A stretch of DNA of 64,000 bases from Buxus sempervirens. Its lineage: Eukaryota > Streptophyta > Magnoliopsida > Buxales > Buxaceae. Positions 25,611 to 35,935 of this stretch are shown here, one piece after another; position 1 is the first letter of the stretch, and each line of letters starts with the position of its first letter. The translations under genes were made by a program, and so were the position numbers. Under the pieces are notes generated by a model. It did no database searches. It saw only the letters and a program-made list of their open reading frames with translations, and was not told the origin of the DNA. The stretch spans positions 57,519,915 to 57,583,914 of the forward strand of contig OX387183.1 of the NCBI GenBank assembly GCA_947561395.2, given 5' to 3'.

Positions 25611-26031
25611 GGGAAATTAGGTTTTTAGTGATATTTTCTTAACATAATTCAGATTCGGTGAGTCAATTTTTTAAAATTGAAAATTAGTAATACCTTTTTC
25701 AAATAATTAGAATTTAATATCATTTTACTGTTCTTATAGACTTTCTTTTGAAAATTCTCTCGAAAGACTTTGAAAACCTTTTCACTCATTTAGATATTTG
25801 TAAGGTTTGTAAGTGTTTCCTCAAAAGACTTTGAAAACCTTTTCACTCATTTAGATACGGGCGAGGTTTGCAAGTGTTTTTGAGGGTATTTTTGGAAGAA
25901 ATTTTTCACAAATAGTAAAATGACATTGAATCCTAATTATTGGAAAAAAGTATCACTAATTTCTAATTTGCAAGAATTGGCCGACTAAATCAGAATTATT
26001 TTGAAAAAATATCACTAAAACCAATTTTCCC
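25611..26031. mobile_element. Non-autonomous DNA element with about 120-bp terminal inverted repeats
   Basis: The left end gggaaattaggtttttagtg is mirrored by the right end cactaaaaccaattttccc. The similarity continues inward for about 120 bases on each side with substitutions, including the words aatttaatatcattttactg and its right-hand counterpart. The centre holds two copies of a stretch beginning aaagactttgaaaacc (near 25762 and 25822). There is no coding capacity. Long TIRs suggest a MULE-like or foldback element. The flanks show only a weak 9-base match. Confidence 0.75.
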
Positions 26032-26601
26032 ATTTAATTTTCCCCCACAATACATCGTGGAATCAGAGACAGACAGGGTGAGAATGGGTCTGGTCACCAC
26101 TACCCCAACTTTTCTACTGACTGGCTGCATCTAATTTTCCTCCATGGTTTCTTGCAACTGTTTGAGAATAATTTCGTATCTGTGGTACTATTTCTGGTTG
26201 ATTGGTGAATTAGTCACTATAAATATTTTTGGGAATTGATTACAAGACTGACCATGAAGTCTTCATTGTTGAACGATTAGATTCAACGGAGCAGTGGGCA
26301 TCTTTGCCAAACCTAGCTACGATGCTTCTTAAACTTGTAGTCCCTTCAGAGGCCCAATATTGGGCTGGTTTGCGTTAGCTAGCTAGTAAAGTCTTTACTA
26401 TGCTTCATTTTAGTAATTACATTACACTGGCTTGTGTCCATATAAAATGTTTAAATGGGCCCGGACCATGAGCTTCCAACGGTGTCTTACAGGGGCTAAA
26501 ACCCATATTTTGAAGGTAAGCTATGTGGTAAATCCTTCTTGTCTTTAGATTTGATTAAAAGTCATTACAAACTATACTTTCAAACTCTGACATTTTTTTT
26601 T

Positions 26602-27329
26602 GGGAAAATTATTGAAAGGATCGTCTTTTCCGTGTATTTACAAAAACACGTTTTGAAAATTCAAATATTAAAAAACGTGTAATTTTTTCCGAATAATTGC
26701 GTTTCAGTCCGAAATAACTGTAGCTCGATTAATCACATAAATTTTGATTAATCGAAATCACTGTAATACTTTTCAAAGTTTAAAAATTGCCATTCGATTA
26801 ATTGTAAAATCGAACGAACGTACGAATGTTGAATTAGGCTTTAATCGTGTGTTGATCATGCGTCTATAAATTTCGATCGATCAGATACCTTTCGATTAAT
26901 CACAAAACAACGATTTAAGATTTCGGTTAATCAAAATTTCAAATCATTGAAGGATACATGTTAGATCTTCAAGGATATAAGACGAATCATCGACAAATAC
27001 AAGTATAATCTTCGTGGGATACATATAATATTAGGTTGACCATCATAGAAACAAGCATGATCATCATAGGATATAAGTTAAATCTTCTATAGATATAGGT
27101 TTAATAATCCACGGACACACGTTAGTTCATTGTGAATATTTGATTAATTGGAATTGCCACTCAATTAAACAACAAATCTCAATGTTGATTGTTCGATTAA
27201 TTTAATTGAACAGTGATTTCGAACTGAAATACAATTATTTAGGAAAATTTGAACGTTTTTAAATATTTGACTTTTTCAAAGCATATTTTTATAAATAAGC
27301 AAGAAAAATAGGTGGTTTTCATAATTTTC
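26602..27329. mobile_element. MULE-like MITE with long terminal inverted repeats
   Basis: Left-arm words in order are gaaaattat, aaaaacacgttttgaaaa, caaatatt, aaaaacgt and tcagtccgaaat. The reverse complement of the right arm gives gaaaattat, aaaaatatgctttgaaaa, caaatatt, aaaaacgt and tcagttcgaaat, so the arms match over at least 110-150 bases. T runs of about nine bases flank both sides, consistent with the 9-bp target duplication of Mutator-like elements but not conclusive in a T-rich tract. The interior is packed with gattaatcg-type near-palindromes. It has no transposase. Confidence 0.78.
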
Positions 27330-27840
27330 TTTTTTTTTTATTTTTTATGAAAAATATAATACGGATACGAGATTATTATTCATATTTGCGGAAAAAACAC
27401 ATCCCACTGGTTGTGAGTTTTTTTTTTTTTTTCTAAAGGGAAGTGGCAGTTGTGATTTTGATGTCATGTTAGGCGATGTAAAACGCGCGATGTCATGTCA
27501 TGGTCATACGATGTTAAGCGCTATCTAAATTGATTTTGACTTAAGAAGCTTACGTGCATTGACTTTTCTCTCGTTGTTGTGCTCGCATGGGGATAGTTCA
27601 ACACCTTTTATCACTAGTTACTTATTCACCAGATTAAAGGGAAAAAGGATGAAAGTCAAAACCGGGCACTAAGCCACTGATTCCCCACGGTTTTCCTTTT
27701 CAAAATCTCTAGTCTTTTTTTGTTTAAATTAATTTGTCCCTCTAAATTAATTTCCTTTTCAAACCCTCTAATTCAACCTAACCTGATTTAAAATACCAAA
27801 CAAGAGAGCATATCACCTGGACCCTCTTGCTGGAAGATTT
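27330..27840. other. AT-rich spacer, nothing recognised
   Basis: Mixed AT-rich sequence with T runs. No coding exon, RNA gene or clear repeat was found. Confidence 0.5.
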
Positions 27841-28050
27841 GCTGGTCCAACGGTAATGCATGTGTACACGTCAGCTTAATTTATAATTTGCCTTGATCCC
27901 CCTTAATGGTAAGGGTTTGGGAAGTGTTTGGAGATCGACTTGAAATTTGCTAAAGCCCTAGGCTGAAAGATCTGCTGGTCCAACGATAATGCATATGTCC
28001 ACATAAGTGTGTAAAGCTGACGTGTACACATGCATTACCGTTGGACCAAC
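27841..28050. repeat. 37-bp inverted repeat with an extra direct copy inside
   Basis: The arm at 27841-27877 (starting gctggtccaacggtaatg) and the arm at 28014-28050 (ending cattaccgttggaccaac) are inverted copies differing at about two of 37 positions, around a 136-base loop. A third, direct and more diverged copy (gctggtccaacgataatg) starts near 27974 inside the loop. It looks like a foldback element or a rearranged MITE end. Confidence 0.8.
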
Positions 28051-29352
28051 AGACCTACACAAAATGCACAACCTCGGTCAAGCGTAGCCTACCTCCAGCT
28101 CAATCAACTCATTGGATGTCCGAGTTGCCACATATTGCGGCTCTCGTGAGTCCAAGAATGTCGTGTTCCCCTTGGAGGTAAGTGGTGGGTGTGTATTCCC
28201 CTTCCCCAACTACCCAAATCCCGGTTATGCGCTGGGTAGGCTAGCCTGAGAATGATGTAAAAAACAAAAAAAGAGAGTCAAACATAGCCTAAAGAAGTCA
28301 CATGTCGACAAATTATGGTGTGAATACGAATGGGTTTTCACACAATAAGCATAGAAAACTAGACGTCTTTTGCTTTCGTCTATATAAACCAACAAATCTC
28401 GTTTTCTTTTTTCTTTTTTTGGTAACGTAATTGGAACCTAAAGCTATGTAGATTTCATCATTGGTAGAGGTTTTTCAATTTTCAGGTTTGAAGCATCAGC
28501 AGGGTAATTTTAAATCTTGTTTTCTTTTTCTTTGGTTCTTTTCAACATACATCTTTAATAAGTCTTCGATAGCGTAATTTATGAAAGTATCGAGTTTTTC
28601 ACGTGCACGTCATTGGAACCTAAAGCTCTGTAGATTTCACCATTGGTAGAGGTTTTTCAATTTTCAGGTTTGAAGCATCAGCAGGGTTATTTTGTGATAA
28701 GAAAGAAATTCTAACCAAAAAAAAAAAAAAGGACTTGGGTTATAAAATTAATGTGGGATCACCTAGGAGTTGAAGGCTGTCACATTACACATTGCTATTT
28801 CACAATAGATCAAATGGTCAATCTTAGAAGGATTATCATGTCACAAATTAGCTTCTAATCATATTATTTGCATTAGTTTTTTGTGAACTAATGCAAATGC
28901 TTTAAGAAGTTTTATCATGATTGAATATGATATGATAAAATCAAAAGAGCGAATTTGTTTGACTAGATTATTTTTGATACGGCTGATCACTCATGGCTTC
29001 TAACCCTCATAACATTAATCAACTCATGCCTTTTTAATTAAAAAAAGAAAACCCTTTTACGTTTAACTTTTTTTCTTTTTTTAATTATTGATAACTTAGA
29101 TTGAACCTTAGACACTTAAGTAAATGTACTTCTGTGAGTTACGCTTAAAAGCATCTTTCTAGATATATCAAATCAAAAACCTAAAATATATGTAGCTAGA
29201 TCAACAAATAATAACATAGTTATACATAATGTTTAGTAATCTTTATTTGTTTTTGGGTAGCTGCTTATCATGTAAGTAAGCAATTATAATAAAAACATGA
29301 ATTTTTTTTTTCACTTCTAGAATTAATGTAGCAAGCTGTCATGAGATTTTAG
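28051..29352. other. Spacer with a 183-bp-spaced duplication and a hairpin
   Basis: A block of about 75 bases, starting attggaacctaaagct and ending gaagcatcagcaggg, occurs at about 28430-28504 and again at about 28612-28686. A perfect 12-bp hairpin (tttgcattagtt with aactaatgcaaa) lies near 28868-28898. No genes are seen. Confidence 0.7.
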
Positions 29353-29361
29353 CCCGTAAAG

Positions 29362-29574
29362 GAAATGATATCGTCTGCAATGCTTTACTTCATTGCAGGT
29401 TATTATGGCCGTGAGATGCTGCCATGTGGAGCATCTCACGGATAGTGTTTTTTTCATTTTTGTAAATGTGTCAGATGGTCTCAATTGAATAAACACCGAT
29501 CATGAGATTCTCAACTTGATAACATCTCACGGTCAAATCGTTTGTAATGTCCTAGTCGTTGACGATTTCACTCC
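29362..29574. mobile_element. Foldback MITE, ATCGTC family copy A, 9-bp target duplication
   Basis: The left end gaaatgatatcgtctgc and right end gacgatttcactcc are inverted versions of each other. The element is flanked by cccgtaaag at 29353-29361 and 29575-29583, a perfect 9-bp direct repeat as expected for Mutator-like transposition. Inside is a perfect 12-bp hairpin, ccgtgagatgct with agcatctcacgg. Related copies start at 34659 and 56353. It is non-coding. Confidence 0.75.
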
Positions 29575-29583
29575 CCCGTAAAG

Positions 29584-31073
29584 TTACTATAGAGCCCATT
29601 TAGCGGATGTTGTTCGACATTTCAAAACAAGGACCAAAAATACTTGGAGAGTAAGTAGGCTCTGGGAGAATTCGAGGTGGTGTTCTACGTATTCCATTTT
29701 CCAAAACAAAAATTTTAAAATCGGAGGCTTGGGCGACACGCTAAGGAGGCTCAGGGGGCGGCCTCGTTCAAACGCGGTAAAAAAACGGCCCGCGCATCGC
29801 CCTCTCACGTGTAGACCAATTTGTGCCGAGGAGATTCTCGAATCTTCAAACTAAATTACCTTTGTACCCTTGCCATGTCCAAATCGAAGGCCCTCGTGTC
29901 TTTGAAATTGCGCTCTCAATCGTCCATTCACTGGGCCCCACCTCAACGACTGATGTAATAGGCGGTCTTTCTGATATTTTACATTCATGTCGATAGCATA
30001 AGTCTTTCAGATATTTTACATTCATGTCGATAGCATAAGCTAAGTTGGTAATGTAGCAAATAAATACTTCATTAATCAAAGCACAAGTTTAGAAAATAGA
30101 CGGTTTGAGAGCGTTTCATTTGGAACTACTCAGTGGTATATACAAATGGATGTCGATGCCAAGAGGGGCCCACACATTCAAATTTCATCCCAATCGGTGA
30201 TTTCCCAAGAACCACTAGATTTTGGTTCAAGTAGAAATGCTTTCGTCCTTGGGAAGGCTTTCAGGTTCGTCATTGTCTTTGACTGTAAAATCACGCAGCC
30301 CGCTTGCTTGACAGCAGCTCGCAAAATCGGCGAGGAAAATATTGCCGATTTTCATCGGATAAGATAAGCAAGAAAGAATCTTCAACCGGGAGGGGAGAAA
30401 AAAAAACGAAAAGAAAAAGAAAAAACGAAGGGAGAGAGAGAGAGAGAGCGAACGAGCGCGAATCGACGAAAAGAATGGGTTATGGAGATCCAAGGGCCGA
30501 TATCTTCCCACTTGCAGCTCATTCCTTGAAGGTTCGTTGGTGAAAAGGAGAGCCCTTTTTTTTTTTTTTTTTTCATGCTTTCCTTTAAGATGGGTTCGAT
30601 GCATCTCGGACCTGCTTCACTGCTCGCTCCGTCTCTCTCTGTTTCCAGCAGGTCTTGGGCTGCTTTATTTCGTCCTCCTATTCGCTCTTTCTGTAAGTTC
30701 ATTTCCATATTTTCTGAATGGGAAGCTTATCATAGATGTTAAATTCGTATGTTTCTGATTTCATCTGTTTGTTCGTTTCAATGAGTTATTTCTCTTTGTT
30801 TCCTCCATTGATGTTTGATCGTATCACTTTGTTCTAGTTTGAAATTCTCTCAAGATTTTGTACCTGGTGATTCTGTCCCGGAGGCGTTTTGATTGATTTT
30901 TTTATGATTTTAAAGGTTAGAGCTCTGGATTGTTCATACTGAGGAAGGCGGCGTCTTTTTCCTCCTTTTAATGTCTTAAGTTTATAATACAAAATCTGTA
31001 AATCCAGCTTGGGTCTCAATACGTTGCAGTTAGGATTCTCAGGTGGAATTGTGACTGGGGTTTGGAAATATAG
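29584..31073 (+). promoter_or_regulatory. Promoter and 5' leader region of the GRAS gene
   Basis: A 37-bp tandem duplication lies at 29966-30039 (tctttctgatattttaca, repeated). A (GA)n purine tract near 30427-30450 and a T/C-rich stretch mark the likely leader. A donor (ttctgtaagt, near 30692) and an acceptor (gattctcag, ending 31042) would define a leader intron of about 350 bases, leaving 31 untranslated bases before the ATG. Splicing and start site are inferred from consensus only. Confidence 0.45.
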
Positions 31074-33521
31074 ATGGTTATGGATTCGCGTCCTGGAGAA
31101 ATGTCTAGTTCGGTGAGATTTAAGGGATTCACCTTGGACGATGCGTCTCTTTCGGCCCTTTCTGATCAAAATCTTAACGCACTGAAACTTGAACAGTCCT
31201 TACCAGATCACGGCTTGATGGATGGTCCTCTCCCTCCTCGTGATCCAACCCCTTGTAATTTTCCTCCTTTGTTGACTTTGAATCCTGAGGGAGATTCTCC
31301 TGAAGACTGTGATTTCTCTGACATAGTTCTCAAGTATATAAACCAAATGCTCATGGAAGAAGATATGGAGGAAAAGACCTGCATGTTTCAGGAGTCGTCT
31401 GCTCTTCAAGCAGCAGAGAAATCCTTTTATGAGATACTTGGTGAAAAGTATCCCCCTTCCCCTGATCGGCCCCCTCCTTATCTCAATCACAACATTGAAA
31501 ACCCAGATGATGACTTTGGTGAAAATTACAGCACCAGTGCTCACCCTCCTTACCTGAATCACGAATGTAGGAACCCAGAAATCAATTTTAACGGAAATTA
31601 CAGCACCTATGGCAGTAGCATCAGCACTGATTTTTCCCATCCTCATCTGAACCATATTAATAACAACCCGTATGACAATTTCAATGGAAATTTCAGCACC
31701 TACAGTTGTAGCATCAGCAATAATAACAGCAAATTAGTAGATACTAGCCTGATTTTTGATCCAGGTGACTGTAAATCCTCTCTAAGACAGAGTATCCCTG
31801 TTGACTTCACTTCCCAGCCTGCTTCACAGTCATCCTTCTCCTCATCCAACAGCATCAGTAATACCTTCGATGGGTTTGTGGACTCTCCAGTGAGTACTCT
31901 TCGTGTTCCTGATTCATTTGTTGAGAGCCAATCTTCTTGGCACTTCAAGAAAGGAGTTGAGGAGGCTAGTAAGTTCCTTCCAAATGGGAATAATCTGATT
32001 GCTGATCTGGGATGTTATGGGTTAGTAACTTCAGAACCCAAGGAAGAGGCTACAGAGGTGGCGATAAAGGCGGAGAAGAAGGATGAGACAGAGTACTCGT
32101 CGAATGGATCAAGAGGAAGAAAGAATCCTCACCCCAAGGATATGGATTTTGAAGAAGGGAGGAGCAACAAACAGTCAGCAGTTTACCCTGATGCAACTGT
32201 GAGGTCAGAGATGTTCGATACGGTGTTGCTTTGTTGTGACAGCAAAGCTCAGTCTGCATTGACTACTCTCCGGGAATCCTTGCAGAACGGAGTAAGAAAG
32301 AGTGTCCCTCATAGTGGACAATCTAAAGGATCAAGTGGCGGAAAAACCCGTGGCAAGAAACAGGGCAGTAAAAGGGAAACGGTGGATTTGAGGACTTTGC
32401 TGATTCATTGTGCACAAGCCATTGCAACTGATGATCGTAGGAGCTCTAATGAACTTTTGAAGCAGATCAGACAGCACTCTTCGCCTATTGGGGATGGAAC
32501 CCAGAGATTGGCTCATTGGTTTGCTGAGGGCCTAGAGGCACGCTTAGAGGGCACGGGGACCCAGATTTATACAGCTCTTGTAACAAAGCGGACATCGGCC
32601 GCTGATATCTTGAAAGCTTACCATCTACTTCTTGCTGCATGCCCATTCAGGAAGCTCTCGAATTTCTTCTCAAACCAGACAATTATGAAGTTGGCTGAGA
32701 ATGCAACGAGACTTCACATTATAGATTTTGGTATTCTTTATGGTTTCCAGTGGCCTGGACTGATCCAGCGATTGTCAAAAAGACATGGTGGACCCCCAAA
32801 GCTTCGGATTACAGGGATAGAACTTCCCCAAGCTGGTTTCAGGCCTGCAGAAAGAGTTGAGGAGACAGGACGCCGCTTAGCAAATTATGCAGAGAGTTTC
32901 AACGTTCCTTTTGAGTTCAATGCTATAGCACAAAAATGGGAGACAATCCAAATTGAGGATCTCAAAATCAACACCGAGGAGGTGCTTGTAGTGAACTGTA
33001 TGCATCGATTTGCTAATCTACTTGATGAGACCGTGGTGGTGGATAGTCCAAGAAATGCTGTTCTGAACCTGATCAGAAAGACGAATCCAGATGTTTTCAT
33101 CCATGGAATTGTGAACGGGGCCTACAGTGTCCCCTATTTCGTTACACGATTCCGGGAGGCTCTCTTCCACTTCTCTGCGCTTTTTGATATGCTGGAGACT
33201 AATATTCCTCGTGAGCATCAGGAGAGAATACTTATCGAGAAAGAGATGCTTGGGAGGGAGGCTATTAATGTTATAGCTTGTGAGGGCACAGAGAGGGTTG
33301 AAAGGCCAGAGACATACAAACAATGGCGAGTCAGAATTTTAAGGGCTGGGTTTAGGCAGCTTCCATTGAACCAGGAGATCATGGGGAAGGCAAAGCATAG
33401 GGTGAAATCAAACTACCACAAGGATTTTGTGATCGATGAAGATAGCCGGTGGATGTTGCAGGGATGGAAGGGACGAATCATTTACGCAATGTCCTCTTGG
33501 AAACCTGCATATGATTGTTGA
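31074..33521 (+). CDS. GRAS transcription factor, LISCL subfamily (SCL14/SCL9-like)
   Basis: This is a single-exon reading frame of 815 residues. The C-terminal GRAS domain runs from about residue 437 (VDLRTLLIHCAQA, first leucine repeat) to the end. It includes the VHIID-box variant LHIIDFG at about 547-553, the second leucine-rich repeat, a PFYRE-like block near FEFNAIAQKW, and a C-terminal SAW region with WKGRIIYAMSSW. The long acidic N-terminus carries motifs typical of the LISCL group, such as SDIVLKYINQMLMEED and a later VDSP...VPDSF block. A basic stretch (GKTRGKKQGSKRE) before the GRAS domain may act as a nuclear signal. LISCL proteins are nuclear co-regulators of transcription, for example with TGA factors in SCL14. 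Residues about 134-219 hold three peptide repeats. The start at MVMDSRPG is the first in-frame ATG, and M3 is possible. Confidence 0.95.
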   Translation: MVMDSRPGEMSSSVRFKGFTLDDASLSALSDQNLNALKLEQSLPDHGLMDGPLPPRDPTPCNFPPLLTLNPEGDSPEDCDFSDIVLKYINQMLMEEDMEEKTCMFQESSALQAAEKSFYEILGEKYPPSPDRPPPYLNHNIENPDDDFGENYSTSAHPPYLNHECRNPEINFNGNYSTYGSSISTDFSHPHLNHINNNPYDNFNGNFSTYSCSISNNNSKLVDTSLIFDPGDCKSSLRQSIPVDFTSQPASQSSFSSSNSISNTFDGFVDSPVSTLRVPDSFVESQSSWHFKKGVEEASKFLPNGNNLIADLGCYGLVTSEPKEEATEVAIKAEKKDETEYSSNGSRGRKNPHPKDMDFEEGRSNKQSAVYPDATVRSEMFDTVLLCCDSKAQSALTTLRESLQNGVRKSVPHSGQSKGSSGGKTRGKKQGSKRETVDLRTLLIHCAQAIATDDRRSSNELLKQIRQHSSPIGDGTQRLAHWFAEGLEARLEGTGTQIYTALVTKRTSAADILKAYHLLLAACPFRKLSNFFSNQTIMKLAENATRLHIIDFGILYGFQWPGLIQRLSKRHGGPPKLRITGIELPQAGFRPAERVEETGRRLANYAESFNVPFEFNAIAQKWETIQIEDLKINTEEVLVVNCMHRFANLLDETVVVDSPRNAVLNLIRKTNPDVFIHGIVNGAYSVPYFVTRFREALFHFSALFDMLETNIPREHQERILIEKEMLGREAINVIACEGTERVERPETYKQWRVRILRAGFRQLPLNQEIMGKAKHRVKSNYHKDFVIDEDSRWMLQGWKGRIIYAMSSWKPAYDC
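31473..31730 (+). repeat. Three Asn-rich peptide repeats in the GRAS N-terminus
   Basis: Within the coding frame the pattern P(P/H)(Y)LNH...NP..(D/N)F.(E/G)N(Y/F)ST occurs three times, at about residues 134-157, 158-189 and 190-219. The second and third copies are the most alike, both containing FNGN(Y/F)STY. It is a local in-frame expansion of disordered sequence. Confidence 0.8.
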
Positions 33522-34658
33522 GTTGAGCCAAGGGTTGTTTAAAAGGCTTTTGGAAATGCAATGGTCATGGAACTCTTTCAATGAGTCATCATCCTTCCTT
33601 TGGTCTTACACATTATCCAGCCAAGGATCCATTAGAACCCAAGCATCAGGTACTACTATCTCTTGGGTTTCAGTTTGAAAATTTTCTGGCTAGTTCTCTT
33701 ATCCATCGTGTATATGGCTAATTCTCTATGAAAGGTCAGTTTCCACATGGTGACAATGGTAGGGCACATTTCTTTCTAGGAGAGAACTAAAACTAAAGAG
33801 AGAGAGAGACATTAGGAAGGTAGAAGAGCAGGGACATGTAATCGTTAATGAAGTAAGAGTTGTTGACTCATAAACGCTATTTTATAATTCATTAGTCCAT
33901 CTTGGAAATGTAGAAACGTGAGCCCCAGACCTTCAGAAGAAATTGCAAAACCCGGTTGGTGGTGGTGATGCTGCTGCCATTGCAAAGAGGCTGTAAAATG
34001 TGATGAGGTTGGGGTTAAAATGAGATAAATGTAGGTGGATTTGGCTAGAGTTTTAGCGGGTGTCGCCGTGTGGGTGGTGGGGACCGGGGAAGGTGGGGTT
34101 AGTCCGACTCTGACAGTTGCTTATGATATTTGTGGTGGCCGCTTTATGTTTTGTTCGATTTTAAAATAACGTATCACCAAGCTTACATGATTACATCTTT
34201 TCATCCCACCGAGCCTATGTGTTAACATCTGTGAAACAAGACAAGACAAAAGGGTCCTTCCAAAAAAGGAAAAAGAAAGAAGACAAAAGGGAAACGCTGC
34301 TAGTGCTGGTTGTCCCATCTAAATAACCATCAAGTTTCCGCTACCTGAAAGCTTCTCTTAGCTAAAGCAGCGTCCCAGACTCCCAGCCCAGCATCGAGTT
34401 ACTGAACAGGTTTAAACGTTCAACTACAAAGTAGAATCGTTTAGAAACTATTGCGTAAGGGTTGTTCAATATCCCAAGCCCCAACCCGATAAACAACATC
34501 ATCCAAGATTTACGCCTAAATACAGCCCTAGAGGCGTCGAAACGAAGCACACAATCGGGGTAATGAGTCTGAGCTTATGAGGGGAAGGCTAGCCAGGGTT
34601 GATCAATGCTGGTACGTACCAGTAACTCGGTACTACTTAAATATCCGTATTTAGTGTT
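33522..34658. other. 3' region of the GRAS gene and spacer
   Basis: The first few hundred bases are the probable 3' untranslated region. An (AG)n tract lies at about 33795-33810. No further gene is recognised. Confidence 0.5.
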
Positions 34659-34765
34659 GGGATGAAATCGTCTGCCGCATAGTCTGGCGGCAGACCCTGC
34701 AGCTACCATGAGATGTTGCACATGGCAGCTGCAGGGTCTGCTGCTAGACCTTACGATAAATACTG
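34659..34765. mobile_element. Foldback element, ATCGTC family copy B (short)
   Basis: It starts gggatgaaatcgtctgcc and contains a strong hairpin of about 24 bp. The arm around gcagaccctgcagct (34690-34704) pairs with agctgcagggtctgc (34728-34742), and the loop contains agatgttgcac. The right end is not well preserved (cttacgat near 34751) and no target duplication is evident. Confidence 0.6.
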
Positions 34766-34805
34766 TGATACGAGCCAATGAAATATGGCGAGTCAGACCA
34801 GCTGC

Positions 34806-35150
34806 TGTTAGGACATTGGGTGAACAAAATGCTTAAAAGTAGGAGATGAAGATAAGCACCAGCAAGAGAAAGTAGGAGAGCATGGGTGGATACGCAGGAT
34901 TCCTTTACCTGGTGACGTTTATCTTAGGTAGTTTTCAATTTGTTAGCTAGGAAGGTCTGTTTCCAGTTTTCTAGGGAGGTTTATCCTTGTTTCTTCACGT
35001 TCTAAGCTCTATTTAAAAAGCCATTGATCTAGAATAAAAGGCAGCAATTCAGATTCAACCTTGAGTTGATTAGGAGGACTTGGGGTGGCTCGAATTACCC
35101 CAGAAACAAATTAATTTCCATCAAAATAGTGAAGCCTAGGAAGCACGATC
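34806..35150 (+). mobile_element. LTR-like fragment (fossil)
   Basis: The stretch has the outline of an LTR: a TG start near 34806, a TATA-like ctatttaaaa near 35010, a poly(A)-signal-like agaataaaagg near 35031, and no coding sequence. The family is unknown, the right end uncertain, and it appears to be solo and old. Confidence 0.3.
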
Positions 35151-35935
35151 CAGCCTCCCTCCCTGTCAACAAACCCGTCACTCGGTCTCAAATATATTGG
35201 CCCGTACTTCTTCATAACAGCCATTACTAGTACGAATTTTGGGTTTTAAGACCCTGACTCTGGTCTATCAAAAAAAAAAAAAGACCCGGACTCTGGGTGC
35301 TTGTTTACAGCCCAAATAGATGGACCAAAAGGATGGCCGCACAAGACAGTGAAGATTCTAAGACTAGGAGGATAAAAGAGAAATCAGGATAAAAGGAAAA
35401 AGAAAGAACTATATTATAACTTCAACGTCAAGCGAGGTCCTGAGAAGGAGTGGGTTAACAATAAACACAAAATAGGGTCTGGTGGCCTGGGGATAGGCAC
35501 AGCATAAACAACAGCAAGACAATGCTGTGCATGGGGAATACCCACAGAATCAATGTTGAATGCATACTTCTACTATTCCGAAAATAAATCAAACAGAGAA
35601 TGCAGGGCCAACTTTAGCTCCTTTTCTTTAAAATAATAAAATCTACACTTAGAGTTACTTAGTGTGGTGGAGTCTTAAAATTAGGCTACAAAAAGGAACT
35701 AGACAGCTATGATTTAACAACATAAGGTGTAGCCAAAGAAAGCAAAGTACTGAATCGAGTTAATTCCTGTAAGAACCATTCACATTACAAATCAGCTTTT
35801 GGTTCAGTACGAGAGATAAATAAGAAATACAAGGGTAACATGAACAATATGTAATATGACTTGAAACTAAAACCTGTAGTTGACAAAAGTACAAAGATTA
35901 CCAAGCCAACTGAGCAGCTCTAACATGGGAAAGCT
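35151..35935. other. Spacer with a small A-tract insertion
   Basis: At 35248-35296 the sequence aagaccctgactctgg is repeated with one difference around tctatcaaaaaaaaaaa. This looks like an almost bare retroposon tail with a 16-bp target duplication. The remainder, up to the stop codon of the minus-strand gene, is its probable 3' untranslated region. Confidence 0.55.

Noticed and set aside
30227-30708. Minus-strand frames of 108-125 codons rich in Ser, Lys and Phe
   Set aside because: They are antisense to the purine-rich GRAS leader; low complexity explains them.
31200-31655. 151-codon minus-strand frame
   Set aside because: It is the antisense shadow of the GRAS coding region.
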